DNA of 64,000 nt from Turnera subulata (lineage: Eukaryota; Streptophyta; Magnoliopsida; Malpighiales; Passifloraceae), in NCBI GenBank assembly GCA_028386065.3, contig JAKUCV010001006.1, positions 46,539-110,538 of the forward strand, in the 5' to 3' direction. The first letter of the stretch is position 1; the number at the start of each line of letters is the position of its first letter. A program made the position numbers and the translations under genes. Under the pieces are notes generated by a model. That model was not told the DNA's origin. It worked only from the letters and a program-made list of their open reading frames with translations, and ran no database searches. Below are positions 1 through 12,062 of the stretch, piece after piece.

Positions 1-2
1 CT

Positions 3-122
3 GCGAATAGCCCTACGTTCTCGAGTCAGTTGCATTCGAATTCACATAGGAAGGTTTTGGAAATGAGGAGGCAGAAGCAGATGATGGGTTTACCTGCTGC
101 GAAGCCTATGGATAAAGGGTAG
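3..122 (+). CDS. C-terminal end of an unidentified protein (partial)
   Basis: Reading in frame from base 3, 39 codons stay open up to a TAG stop at 120-122. The tail is basic and Met/Gln-rich and ends in AAKPMDKG. The sequence after the stop looks like a plant 3' untranslated region: T-rich, with no long open frame. I do not recognise the protein, and the rest of the gene lies upstream of the window. The call rests on an uninterrupted frame with protein-like composition at the window edge, so a chance frame cannot be excluded. Confidence 0.35.
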   Translation, partial: ANSPTFSSQLHSNSHRKVLEMRRQKQMMGLPAAKPMDKG

Positions 123-2929
123 CGTAATTGGTGAATAGGGCCTTTTTTTTTTCCGTGTTCTTCTTAATTGCTAGCATAGTTAGGGAGGTAGGAGTATGGT
201 GTAATGGGATAGGTGGGTTAGCCATGTTTGCTTTGATTTGATGGAAATTTACTAGGGGAATTTTGACTTTAGTGTGTGTTGGGTGTCAGGTTATGCGTTT
301 TTTCTTTGGTATAGAAGGGGAACTAGTGTTTCATTTGGTTTGTTCCCATCGTAATTCTTTGTTGCATTGCTTGGATTGGACAATATGTGGTTTGTTAGGC
401 TTTGAAATTTTGGGGTGATATGTTCTCGGTTTGCAGTTGAGAGCAGGAAGGATCATCATATTTGATTACTTCGAACTAACAGATTTTCTGATGAATGGTG
501 GTGGAATTAGTGGAGTTTAGTGGCACAATTGGATGAGCTTGTAACACAATTTCAGATATAGATTGCTGGTAGAAAAGACCTCTAGAAACTTTCCTGAATA
601 CTACTGAATCGAGCATTGTAAGTTTTATGATCTTGTAGCCCTCATGGTTAATGTCTTTAGCAGCTCCCTTTGGGTCTGTGAAACTTACGATCTGATATCT
701 TGCTCGTATGTTTCCCCGTTACTTGGACGGTTTATTATGGTATGCAAATTTCTTAGTTTCCCTGAAACTGTTCCTGAAAATGGGCATCAGGACAATGATT
801 GGCATAAAGCTTGTTGGATGTTTCTGCGACTACTGGAAAAGAAGGCATTCTCTATCCATATTGCATGTGCTTATTGCCATTTTGGTTGCCAGATCCCCTG
901 CACTTAAATCTAGGTTAGTGTTGCAAATTACTAGTTGGGAGTTATTTTCTAGCAAGGCCATTCATGCCAGTGAAAGAATTTAGTAGGTTTTCCTTAAAAG
1001 AATAAAGAGCATTTTCTTTGTCTATTGGAAATTTGAAATTTGACAAAGAGTGCTGTGAGATATGGAGTATTGATGCTTTGAAATTATTGATTCAAGGATT
1101 CAAAGTAGAAAAAAAATTGGCATTTTACAAGCCAGGAAAAATGCGCTTGTCGATTGAGATTTGACAATACTTCCATTAGATATGGTTCAGTTATGCTTTC
1201 AAATTGTTGTAACTATTATTCACAGTAACGCTGAACAATTGTTGATTTAGATGGAATTCTCTAGGAGGAGAATTGTGGGATCCCTACGGGGATTGGCTAG
1301 TGAGATCCCTTTGGTGGGATAAACTGCAGGTCCTAGACATGAAGCCAATAAGTTTCCAAATTTGAATCTGGACTGGTGGACCTCCATTCTGTAATTTTTT
1401 TTTTTTTCAAATTTTTCAAATTGGCATTCTCTTGTGATGTGAAAGAACAGCTGGAGTTTTGTTTGTTTAGAAAGTTTCTCAGGCATAAAACAGTCATAGT
1501 ATATGCTTCATTTTTTCAACCACAATATTAAAACTAGTAGCATAATTGGCCGGAAAAGGGTAAAATGTTTTATCCTATTTCCTTCCATAAGATACCTCCT
1601 ATACAACAACCCTGCAAAAAGCGAAGCGGTACAAATATCAAGACATCAAGAACACATGTAAACATTCCAAGTGTCAACACTAAGTGGCTCGATTAAGTAT
1701 TAGTGTTAGTGGCATTATTTAATGAAAGCATTGGCTTTAGGCACACCAATCTACTGGTCTAAGCAAAAGATGCCATGCTATGCTACCCACCCTTATAAAT
1801 TTCATTTTTCTGCATCCCGTGAAAAGAAGCGAGGGACTACACCTGTTGGAAAAGGACAAGAAACTTTTGGCGTCTAGTTGATTGGGCCGTGACTCATGGG
1901 GATGATTGTAGTTGTAGGGTACTGCTTTGGTTCCATGTTGTCATTAAGGACTGTACAAAATAATTGATGTGTTAATAGGTCAAACATGTTATTGTAATGA
2001 TTGAGATTTGAACGCACCCAAGCCAGAAACCTAGGCAAATAGTAGTAGTAGTACTAGATTTTTGTCAAAACACTTTATGATATTGTCTCGATTCCTTAAA
2101 ATTAGAAGTACTATTTATAATCTATTTTCCAATTTGTCTCCATTCGTTCCTTTTATTATCATGTTTCCAGTTTTTGTCAAAGGTTTTACATAATTTGGTT
2201 TGATTTGTGATGATGCCGAGGATATTCCTGACTGAAACTCTTATATGTAGGCCCAATTTGGCAAGGAAGGGGGTAAATTAGTCCATTTTTCGATTAAACA
2301 CCGATTTGGCACGATTGATGTCAAATCATTCTTGGACTCTAAACTGCAGATTATAAACACTAATACACATACTAACACCCACTTAAGAAGGGAGGATTTG
2401 AGAGATTTGTACAACGATTTAGAGTGGTTCGCCACTAAGGACTATATTTACTACTCAAGGAGTCCACCTTGAGATTTGTAACCTTCACTATACCGTGGCT
2501 TTTACGGGTTCAACCACAACCTTTTACAAGCTTTTTCCTAGACTAAGCTCAAACCTATCACTCACCACAAACCTCCCTGGTTTGTTGAATCCCACCTTAG
2601 TAGAATTAATCACAAGTCCCCACTAAGATGTGTATCACTCTCAGAAAGAAGTATCTTCAATGACCAACTCAAGAAGATTTACAATTAAGCTCAATACTCA
2701 AGGTATCTCAATGTATAATGTACCTCAATGTACAATGTATCTCAATTTTTGCTCTTTTGGAGAAGTGTAAGTATAATTCAAGTAGCATAATGTCAAGACT
2801 TCGTAATAGCAGCTCTGACTTGAGTTCTTCAGTCTTCCTTCATTTGTAGAGGCTAGGGAAAGTGAGAACCTCATCATCCAATGACTAGCTGTCAATTTCT
2901 GCTACCCAGGATTTGGCATCGTAGGTACC
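123..2929. other. No gene recognised
   Basis: This stretch is AT-rich, with only short unconvincing frames on either strand. The first several hundred bases may be the 3' untranslated region of the partial gene before it. I see no RNA gene, transposon end or conserved protein segment here. Confidence 0.5.
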
Positions 2930-3490
2930 AAAACGGTCATCGCTTCAATTCCCAGAAAGTGGTCTGTACATGCTGAGCTGATACCTTGGTTCGATTCTCT
3001 TAGGTTGGACTGAATCGAAATGAGTCGTTGAGAGAGCTTTCTAGTCCTTTAAACGAACACCTGCAAAGTAGAAAGAAACAAACTTGCAGGTTTTATGCAC
3101 ATAGGAGCGCCTCCAACAAGCGGCTCCAAAACTCAAGAAAGTCAACACATGCTTAGCAGACTCCTAGGTTTGGTGATCCTAGGTTGGTCAGATTCAAATC
3201 CATCCCTTTGTGAAACCTGTCCAGATCTTTAATCAAACTTTTTCTGAGCTAAACTGAGCTAGGTACCAGATTTATAGAGTATAGGAGCGCCTTCAACAAG
3301 TGGCCCTAAAGTTCAAAAAAATCAGCACATGCTGGATAGACACCTAGGTTTGATGATCCTAGGTTTGGCTAAATCGAGGTGGATCGTTGTGAGTCCTACC
3401 CAGATCATTAAACAAATATTTTCTGAGTTGAATCAAGCTAGGTTTCAAGCTTATAGAGTATAAGAGCATCTCCAACAATTGACTCAAAGT
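2930..3490. repeat. Tandem repeat with a unit of about 180 bp, about three copies
   Basis: The phrase ATAGGAGCGCCTCCAACAAG at 3101 recurs as ATAGGAGCGCCTTCAACAAG at 3281 and, diverged, at 3460, giving a period of 179-180 bp. Each unit also carries an ACATGCTN(A/G)GC segment, a CCTAGGTTTG(A/G)TGATCCTAGG segment and a TTTCTGAG(C/T)T segment. A more diverged first unit can be aligned from about 2930. No coding frame spans the units. It is a short satellite-like tandem array of unknown origin. Confidence 0.65.
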
Positions 3491-4047
3491 TGTAAGATAA
3501 TCAATATGGTCCATGAGTCATGAAAGTGACATTTCAAGAATAAACCCAATAAAGTAATACCACTAGTACACATACCAACCCCACTAACTATAAACCTTAA
3601 AAAATTTGATTTCATTATTTTATTTAGGGATTTGGGAGGTGGATTAAAATATTTATAAACCTAGTTTGTCATTAATCAAAATTAATTAAGCACATAGTTA
3701 GGTAACTAAACTAAAACACTAATTAATACTAATTGGCTAATTAATTAATCACTTACCTTAACCCAACATTATAGTGTACTCTCTGGATAAAATGCATATT
3801 TGGTCACTGCAATATATAGGCGAATTGGATTTTTGTCACTCTACCCAATTTTGCTAGATTTTGGTCATTGTATCATTTGAATTTGCACGATTTTAGTGTG
3901 TCGGGGTAAGTGGGTCCCAATTTGTAGGCAAAGGTTGATTCGTGTCGCTTCGGTTGTGGGTCCCACACATCATTGGCCGACCTACGATACCTGAATGGTT
4001 TGAAAAAAATGACACGTTCCGCCATACAACGGGTTACGCTCAATAGC

Positions 4048-4383
4048 AAACACCCCCATTTCCCCCCCAAGCACTCCCAACTCGGGAGATTAAAACACCC
4101 ACATCGAATCATTTCCCTCAATTCGAATTACAAAGACAAAATTGGAAACCCTAATTCCTCTAATTTCCTATTTCTCACTTCTCCTTCAGTTTTGTCTCGC
4201 CAAATCGAGAACATATCAAACACCCCCTTTCCCCAAACACTCCCAACTCATGAGATTAAAACACCGACATCGTATCCTTTCCCCAATTTGAATTGCAGAG
4301 GCAAAATTGGAAACCCTAATTCCTCTAGTTTCCCATTTCTCACTTCTTTTCAGTTTTGTCGTGCCAAAATCGAGAATGTAAAT
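4048..4383 (+). repeat. Direct tandem duplication, about 170 bp x 2
   Basis: The block starting AAACACCCCCATTTCCCC at 4048 repeats from 4218 with a few substitutions and small indels. Both copies contain ATTGGAAACCCTAATTCCTC and a CTCACTTCT segment. The composition resembles a transcribed 5' leader. It lies downstream of the proposed left end of the MULE and upstream of its presumed start codon at 4986. Confidence 0.7.
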
Positions 4384-5020
4384 GGAGGTTTGGGCTCTCA
4401 ATCCAGGCCCTACCTCTAACTCTCTCTGATTCCTTTCTTCATCACTTGACATAGCTCGATACTTAACCGATTTCGACGAGAGGGTTGTAGGGGGTCTTCT
4501 CAGGTCGAATCGTCACTGGGTCATCGTCTTGGTCCAGGTAGGCTCTGTTCTGTTCTCGTGTAGTTGCAATTACTCCTTTTTTATATAGTTTGTGGCTTGG
4601 ATGCGTTCTCTCTCTCTCGCTTATGCCCACCTTTTAACTGTGTGGTTTTGAAAATGGCAATAGGTGGTCCAAGCTTTTGGAGAGATGACAGCTCATCGAT
4701 ACTGAGGTGGCCGAAGGTGGTCCAAGGTATGTTTATTTCTTTATGGTCTTGATTTTCACTATCTACAGACATACAAAAATTCTTTATTACAGCCACAAGA
4801 GTTGTTTATATATTTTTTTTGGGATGTGCATATATTGTTTTGTTTATTCACAATCGAGTGGGCAACCATGTATTCTTTGCATTCTTTAATGTTTATTCAC
4901 AACTAAGTGGGTGACCATGCATTTTTTACTCGCAATCTGAAAGTCGTCTTGCTTCCATGGTTTTGCCTTGTGTCAGGGTGACAGTATGGGTGATGAACCT
5001 GATTATATAGTATTGAAGTA

Positions 5021-6631
5021 CTACATTGGGTTTAAATAATAACCCGCAGCATGCAAGGGCCTATGAAGCTGAAGTGCCCATCTTTCATCAACGATGTTCC
5101 ATATTGGTTCATACCTAAAAAGACAATTGAAGTTCATTTTACAAATTAACAATTGAAATTACTTACAAAAGTTATTTAAATTAGAATAAACATACCATTT
5201 TTTCACATTTCCGAAGTTCACTTGAATCTTTTCTTTTGCCTTGTCCATTGCATTATAGATGAAGCCCATAGCAGGCTTCTCATCTGAATCAACCAATCGG
5301 AGTACTTTCACAAGAGGGAGTGTGGCTTTAAGACATATGGTCACATTTCTCCAAAATTCTGAATCCATAACCAATTCTTGAATTCTCTTCCCTTCCATTG
5401 TGGTAGAATGCTTACAGGATCTCCATTGTGTGGAAGTGAACATATTCATTAGCTGCAGCTTGTTCTCACTAAGACAACCCAAAGTCAAATATGCAGTAGC
5501 AAATCGTGTTGCTCCGGGCCTAATTAAGTCACCTCCTTTCAAGAACTCTCTTACCATGGCAATAAGCATGGTCCTGGCATAGATATATGTAGTGATCTTC
5601 CTCCCTCTTGTGATTGTCATTTGATGGATTTCTAATTTCTTCTCGAAATCTTCCAAAATCAAATCAATACAATGGGCTGCACACGGTGTCCAAAACAAGC
5701 TTCTTCTCTTTTGCATCAACAACTCTCCAGCTGCTTTATAATTGGCAGCATTATCAGTAACTACTTGGACCACATTCTCCTCTCCATTCTTCTCCACAAA
5801 TGCATCCAACATCTCAAAAATTTTGCATGCTGTCTTTGAGATGTCTGATGTATCCACTGATGATAGGAAAACAGTCCCTTTCGGACTATTCACCAAAAAG
5901 TTGCAAATGGAACGCCTTTTTTTGTCTGACCATCCATCTGACATAATAGAACATCCAGTCTTCTTCCATTCAGCTTTGTAATCCTCAAGCAATTTAACAG
6001 TGTTGTCTACTTCTTGCTTCAAATATTTCTCCCTAACTTCGTGGTAAGAAGGAGGCTTGAATCCCGGCCCATGTTTTGCTACTAGCTCCATTGCCTTAGC
6101 AAATTCCGGATTGTTGATGCAATTAAATGGGATTGCACTCGTGTAGAAAAATCGAGCAATTTGTTGACACGCATCTTCCCTCAAATCCTTCTTGAACATG
6201 TTGTTGATAGTTGTTTGACTATTCTTGGCACTTGATTTCGTGGAAAGTGATCTCATCTCATTCGTATCTTGCCCATCTTCATCTTCATCATCTCCACGAT
6301 TAATCTTCCTTCTCTTCTCTAATATTTCAATAGATTTTGCCATCACCGATCGAATCTTCGCTTTGACATCATCGGGCACTTGCAGACATGGTTCTGTGTC
6401 TTTATGAGTGCAAGCCAAGTGATGCTTAAATCTATAAATACCTCCTCCCATGATCTTCTTACAAAACTTGCATTGAACTCTTCTTGAATTCTTGTCCACA
6501 TCAATACCATATTCCCATGCCACATCAGTTCTTGCCCTAGTAGCATTTTTTCTTTTCAATCTACTTGAACCAACACCACCGGAAGCAGCAGAATTTGAAG
6601 CGGAACCAGATGCATCACCCGTAGAAGCCAT
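5021..6631 (-). CDS. hAT-type transposase (BED zinc finger plus DUF659), C-terminally truncated
   Basis: Two exons can be read: 6631-5196 and 5114-5021, separated by an 81-bp intron with GT and AG borders. Together they give about 509 residues in one frame. ATG at 6631 is the first true start. The N-terminus is Ser/Ala-rich, followed by a BED-type finger (CKFCKK then 15 residues to HLACTH, roughly residues 55-80). The central part is a DUF659 domain including SIMSDGWSDKKRRS, VVTDNAANYKAAGELL and FWTPCAAHCIDLIL. The second exon encodes the family's LHRPLHAAGYYLNP segment and then stops at once. The hAT C-terminal dimerisation region, normally another 100 or more residues, is missing. A 5' non-coding exon is likely further upstream on this strand. 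Confidence 0.8.
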
Positions 6632-7585
6632 TGCAAACACCAACTACCAAACACAAGTAAAAAAATTTAGGAATCTTTTCTTGTTACATTTGCATACTAT
6701 ATGTTGCTGGAGTGGAGATGATCAATTAATATGACCATGTAACATGATAGGATTTGTTTGGGAGATTTGTAGGTGAGGCAGGCCACACATCTTGTTAATT
6801 GTCTATGGACTAACGGATGAAAGGATACGTGGTAAGCACCAATCAACTGACTATTAAATATCTTTAAATTTTGAAATGGATATTAGTGTTATAGATTGAC
6901 TTCAATTCATAGTTTTTACACCATCCCACGAAATCAGAATTATCTACATTAATTCGGATAGTGTTATAGATTGTCTTCAATTCATAGTTTTTACACCATC
7001 ACACGAAATCAGAAACATTTCACATCGCAAATTAAAACAAATAAATCTCAGGTAAAATACACCTAAACGTAAACGCAGCTAGGTATTTCTCTTTTTTTTT
7101 CTCTTTTTTTTTAATTTCCTTTTTTTAGAGTGACTCCCTCCTCGGCAACCAAACAGAACCAAGAGCAGAAGCAGAGTAGCGGCAGTACGTAGGCTAAAGT
7201 AAAATAGCTAACTGAAGAAGAAGCAAAGGGAAGAAAATCTTTCTTCTCAACCAGTTTGACATCAAGGGTTGTTAACAGGACAACAGACAAGAGCAAGACA
7301 GCAAAAACCAAAGATAGATTAAGTAACCTACAGCATACATCACCACATCGAGGCTATGGATTATATTGGAAACCATGGAAATAGTCTGTATAATCTCTTA
7401 TAAACGTAAAGGAACTGAATAGGAAATCATCACATGGACAGTGTTTCCTCATGCCAACTACACCAGCACACGCAACTTTTAGCATCATAGACAAAAATCC
7501 CAAAGCACAAGAACATCATAATCTGAGAAAGTCCATCCCAAGCTAATAATGGTCATAAAAACACAACACAACAAGTCACACGTAC

Positions 7586-7740
7586 CGGACTGAATGCCTG
7601 TAGTTGGAGGAGGAGGACCGGCAGGGGGTGCAGCAGTAGAAGATGAAGGAGGAGGAGGAGGAACCCGCGGTGGTGCTCTGGTGCGTGGTGCCGGTGACAG
7701 TGAGGAGGTGAGTTGAGAAAGGGGAATTAGGGATTAGGAT
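7586..7740 (-). other. Probable 5' non-coding exon of the hAT gene
   Basis: Read on the minus strand, a GC-rich Pro/Ser-codon-like segment ends at a donor-like CCG|GTACGTG at 7586/7585. An acceptor TTTGGTAG lies just upstream of the transposase ATG (exon resuming at 6643). This predicts a 942-bp 5'-leader intron (6644-7585). It is inferred from splice-site appearance only. Confidence 0.35.
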
Positions 7741-7846
7741 GTTTTTTTCATTTTGGTACTTTTCTCCCCGACACTAACAGTCTAACACTCCACTAACAAA
7801 GGCCAATTTTATTTTTTATTATTATTTTGAACCCATGAAGTGAACT

Positions 7847-7921
7847 CGGTCAGACTCGGTCAAACTCGGCGAGTTTAGCGAGTTTACGAGTTGACTCGCG
7901 AGTTTGACCGAGTTTGACCAG
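7847..7921. repeat. Hairpin-forming subterminal repeats of the hAT copy
   Basis: ACTCGGTCAGACTCGGTCAA on the left is answered by an inverted GAGTTTGACCGAGTTTGACC on the right, with several further (A)CTCGGTCA/CGAGTTT units between. The segment can fold into a long imperfect hairpin. Clustered short subterminal repeats of this kind are where hAT transposases bind. Its position just inside the right-hand junction at about 8015 fits that role. Confidence 0.5.
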
Positions 7922-9028
7922 AATTCGATTTTACACACGATTTAACACGAAATAGGCCCCTAGAAACGTAAAATCGGACGTTTTTACGAGTAAAAACGCG
8001 ATTTTAACAACCATGATTGGGGGGAGTTGATTTTTAATTCGGGTCCTTCGGGTGGGTGGAGGTATGACGGGGTAAACAACACGAGGATGTGTTCCAGGTA
8101 GACCGCATATGTTACCGTAGACTAATAAACATATGGGAAGTGATTGGATTTACAAACCCAGGTAAGTTATGGTTTAGAACAGTGAAGCCTGATATGTGGT
8201 GCATGAATGCACTAATGATATTAGAAGACACAGTTGTCAAGTTTGATAAATTTTTGAACTTGTGTTACACAGTTGTTGAGGTTGAGATATATGTTCAGCA
8301 CTCTATCTATGACCATCCTTTGTTGTCAACAGAGAGGCGTGAACTTGTTGCTAAATGTTTGGGATTATAATGACAAAGGCAGGAAGAAGGGGAAAGAGGA
8401 AAGTAACATATGGTGAAGATGTTAGTAAATTGGCTGTCAACGAGCCAAGAGGGCAATAGTTGGGCACAAAGTTCCAATGTTGTGAGAGATGTTAATATTA
8501 AGGGGAAGGTGGAGACGACAATGATGGTAAACACATCATTGATTTAACTACAGGCAGGAGAAAGGTTGAAAGTTCTAATGGTTTGACTGACATTCAAATT
8601 CATTGGGAGGCTGAAGATGTTCAGGGTGGTGCTATTTTTATAACTTCTGTGCTGTTTCTATGTATGCCTGTATGATTCATAATGCACAATTTGAACCAGT
8701 TGTGCTATTTTGTGTATGCTTTAGCTAAGCACAAATGCACAATCTATTTCTGTCAAGCACAAATGCAAAATCTGAACCACCATTTATCTCTTGTAGTTTG
8801 TAAACAAATATACAAGCCATACCAACGTTTGGCCCCTGAAAATTGTTGTAAAAACGCCAAATACACAACCAACTGACACCATCATCTTGCACCCAGAAAT
8901 TTTGCATTTGTGCAGAAGCGCTGAGTCACAGAACATTAGATAATGCACAACCAATACACACTGAACACTTAATTCAAATTCCATAATAGTACAAAGATTA
9001 TACATAAGGTCCCATGTTCTCTACTACA

Positions 9029-9599
9029 TCACTTCCCTGCAATGATAATAATATGAAATAACAAGAACAACATTGTGCACATGCCAATACCAAATGAACA
9101 GACATAAGGACTAGTTTTGCTCTTTGTCTCCATAAAGTCTTCATGCATCTTGCAACCTTCTTCACAAATCCTGCAGCCTAACATACCTAAAGCCTCATGC
9201 TCAGAGTCGATCATGAAACAAAGCTCATCTTACTGCCTCTGCCTATCTATATCATCAAGCTTTTGAATTAATTTCTCTTTATCCTCTTTCAATTTCAAAT
9301 TCTCTGTATATAACATCCTTTCATTGTCTCTTAAGAAAATAATTGCCTCCCTTGCTCTGTCCACTATCGGTTCATCTACCCATTTGTAAAATCCACACCT
9401 ATTGCACTTATGAAATCACGTACTTGGGATGAGGGTCCATCCAAAAAATCCACCTAGGTCTAAACTGGCCATAATGGCAATACACTAGAGGCCCATTATA
9501 GTTCCACTTAAGCTTCTGAAATCCGCGCGAACTCAGCCGCACGGTGCTTCTCCCGTAAGTGCTTTTGGATGAGGAATGGCATGACCTTTGTGACACCAT
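9029..9599 (-). pseudogene. GRF-type zinc finger / coiled coil / membrane-tail protein, broken
   Basis: Read from 9599 downward, the first frame contains a GRF-like finger start (CHYGQFRPRWIFWMDPHPK). After a frameshift near 9408 the domain continues as CNRCGFYKWVDEPIVDRARE, matching the FxKWxDE end of GRF fingers. A charged coiled-coil segment (NLKLKEDKEKLIQKLDDIDR) follows. Then comes an in-frame stop, then a Cys-rich segment and a hydrophobic C-terminal stretch (MCTMLFLLFHIIIIAGK) that looks like a membrane anchor. Plant proteins with GRF finger, coiled coil and terminal membrane segment are common near or inside MULEs. One frameshift and one stop make this copy a pseudogene. Confidence 0.6.
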
Positions 9600-10778
9600 T
9601 AATGCAAGCCTGTACGACTAGGTTGGAAGCAGGCATAAGCAGATGGACAATCCAACAAGATGGGCAACACTGGGTCGGCTTGAAGGGGTGAACGAGAGAG
9701 ATAGGAGATGGGTAAGACAAAGCAATGATAAGGTTGAACGAGAGAGGAGATGGGTGAACGAGAGAGAAGATGGATGAGAGATGGAAGTGAGAAATGGGAA
9801 ACTGAAGGAATTAGGATTAAAAAATTATAAAATTTAAAAGAGAACAGGAAATAGTAAAACAAAAAATAATTTAAAAATTGGGTTTTAAAGTGAAACACTG
9901 TTGTTTGGGTAGGGTTGAACCTCTTAAACCAAGGGATACCCAGTGCGGGAAATAGGTTTAGCTACCGGGATAGTGGATGTGGCCCACATCTACCATGTGG
10001 ACGTGAAACAAAGTCGTATCGTACTAATACGACGTTGCTTTGAGCGTCGGGCAGCAACCCAATTTTAGGCAACGTCCACATCAGCACATACCTCGCCTGA
10101 GATTCATGAATGACCTACCCAAGAAAGGTTGGGGTATATAAATGGATCAAAAAAGGTTCAAGTACACGACTAACGCAAAGTGTAAAGTTCGGGTACCAAA
10201 TATACTCAAAACCCATAATATTACGTACGACACTTCTTTCTTTTATATATAAATGTGATACTTACATTTTTACCACACATTTACATTTTTACCACCCTAA
10301 TTTAAAACATATAATAATTTTACCCATGTTATTTTAGAGTATTTATTATAGTATACTTCTTCCATTCATTTGGACCCGAGCATTTCCGTTTTAATTATAC
10401 TCGTTTGTTGTATTTTATTTCTTTGATCCTTTGTAAATGTGTAAATGAGCTACATATTTATCCCGTTCAATTCTTAATTCTTTATTGTAAAATTCATTTT
10501 TCTAAATGAAAATAATATGCCAAAAAAAGTAACTTTGCATTAATTTTTTTCTTAATCTTCATACATTTGGTGTATGTTTATTTGATTTCTTTTTCTATCA
10601 CTTCAAACTGATCAAGGGATATTTGATGTTTTTCCTTCGTCACACACTAATTTTCTTCAAGATCACCTAGTTGGAAATTTTATGATAGATCAAGCCCGAG
10701 AGTGGGAGATGTTTTTCCGGTGGCATACATACTAGAAAAGCTTGGTTAAGTGTGTAATACTCTGATAAACATGTGTAT
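9600..10778. other. No gene; CT-rich leader of the GRF gene and AT-rich sequence
   Basis: On the minus strand 9700-9830 is a CT-rich stretch with repeated CTCTCTCGTTCACCCATCTC, plausibly the 5' leader of the GRF pseudogene. From about 10210 to 10778 the sequence is AT-rich, with no recognisable coding or RNA feature. Confidence 0.4.
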
Positions 10779-12062
10779 TCAAATAGTATTTATATACATC
10801 TGTTTGGGGCACAATGACAAGTATATCCTTAGTGACTCTAAACTAACCAAAGGGGTAGTATAAGCGCCTAACGGAAGACTATTGTAGCTTTCTGTTGAAG
10901 GATGCATGCATTGAGAGACTTTGTTGATGGAGTAGGAGATGTCTAGGCAAGTGAAAGTGAGGTACTGGAGGCCGCCAACAACACTATGGTGAAGAGCAAC
11001 ATCAGTAAACGGGGCACTATAACTGGCAAATAATTTCTCAGTTGAGCACATAAGGGCAGAAATCAGACTGTTGCCAATCATACTCGCCTTGGATAGCAAG
11101 CCCTGTATATATTTAGACTGGTGAAGGAGAAGACCATGGGGTTGCCAAGTGGCTTCTAACCCGAGGAAGTAATGGCGCATGCCAAATCACGAAGAGCAAA
11201 ACGTGTTTGAAGGAACTGGACAAGCTCCTGAACCTGAAATTTGAGGAGCCAAGGATAAAAATATCATCAATATAAACTAGACTATAGAGATAGATAGAGG
11301 CATTACATTTGTATTGATTCCAAATACAGGGAGTCTATTTGAGACCATAAATAGACTTCTCAAGTTTGCAGGCATAATCTGGGAAATTTAGATAAACAAA
11401 TCCAGGGGGTTGAGTTATAAATACATACTCATCCATGCGACCATGGAGAAAGGCATTGGAAATATCCAATTGTTGAATAGACCAGCCCTTAACAACCACA
11501 ACCGAAAGCAATAGGCGAACGATGGTGGGCTTGACCACAGGGGTAAAAGTATCTGCAAAATTGACCCCTAAACGATGATGAAAACCTTTGGAAACAAGGT
11601 GGGTTTTGTAGCTCTCCACAGACCCAACAGGAATGGTTTTTGGCATGAAAATCCACTTACAACCGATAACATGGGGAGCCTATTGAGGCGGGGCGAGGCA
11701 CCGTATGCCACTGGTGAGTAGGATTTTGTATTTGATAAGCACGGCAGCACGACAGCATGCCTATTGAGGCGGGGCGGGGCGGGTCTGGAGACTGGGCAAG
11801 AGATCGTGATGGTGGAAGTATAGTGACTGGTGGAGGTGTGATCACAAGAGAGAAAGAGACAGTGGCAGCAGAAGTGGCACTCACATCATTAGCCGCCCAA
11901 AAAGAGAAAACCTCCTCATCAAACACAACATGGCGTGAGATATAAAAATTATTAGAAAAGGAATCATAACACTTGACAATAACCAAGGAAGAGACAGGGA
12001 GCAGAACGGGGATTAAGTTTAGTCTTGGCATATAGACTTAACTAGGGATAACAAAGGCAACC
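10779..12062 (-). pseudogene. Ty1-copia polyprotein remnant (integrase end and reverse transcriptase)
   Basis: Read on the minus strand, the order is YISRHVVFDEEVF (the integrase-RT linker typical of copia), then reverse transcriptase blocks ESYKTHLVSKGFHHRLGVNF and IQQLDISNAFLHGRMDEYVF, then VYIDDIFI (the catalytic Y-x-D-D box, at about 11250-11275), then YFLGLEA and VGGLQYLTFTCLDISYSINK. Several frameshifts and stops separate the blocks. The upstream integrase portion is cut off at 12062, where the LTR of element 3 begins, so the copia copy was probably there first. No copia LTR was recognised. Confidence 0.8.

Larger units (their letters stand above)
4986..8370 (+). pseudogene. MULE transposase N-terminal region, split by a hAT insertion and frameshifted
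   Basis: An ATG at 4986 opens a short frame (MGDEPDYIVLKYYIG) that runs to 5030. The same kind of N-terminus resumes after the hAT sequence near 8016, first as GGWRYDG and then, after a frameshift, as DVFQVDRICYRRLINIWEVI. The second part, about 8089-8370, matches the PB1-like N-terminal domain of plant MuDR-type transposases: an Asp-x-x-Cys-Tyr start, a GFTNPGKLWFRTV strand and a C-terminal VEIYVQH strand. The catalytic DDE core and SWIM finger are not present. ATTGGG occurs at both edges of the interruption (5025-5030 and 8016-8021). The family assignment is from memory of conserved sequence, and the gene is clearly non-functional. Confidence 0.5.
3788..10205 (+). mobile_element. Candidate Mutator-like element (MULE) remnant
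   Basis: The proposed left end begins near GCATATTTGGTCACTGCAAT (3792). The inverted right end, read on the minus strand from about 10205, begins GTATATTTGGTACCCGAACT. The two share only short similarity, so the terminal repeats are tentative. Inside are a MULE-transposase N-terminal segment on the plus strand and a GRF zinc-finger gene remnant on the minus strand, facing inward from the right end. A hAT copy is embedded at about 5031-8015. The boundaries are inferred and no target duplication was confirmed. Confidence 0.35.

Noticed and set aside
644..983. Overlapping frames of about 90 codons
   Set aside because: There is no recognisable domain, and codon use looks random. Probably 3' untranslated or intergenic sequence.
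2985..3000. GGTTCGATTCTC, resembling a tRNA T-arm/B box
   Set aside because: No acceptor or anticodon stem can be formed around it, and it lies within the 180-bp tandem repeat.
6632..6643. Four-residue N-terminal extension of the hAT transposase
   Set aside because: It starts at TTG and lies just inside the probable splice acceptor. ATG at 6631 is the first true start.
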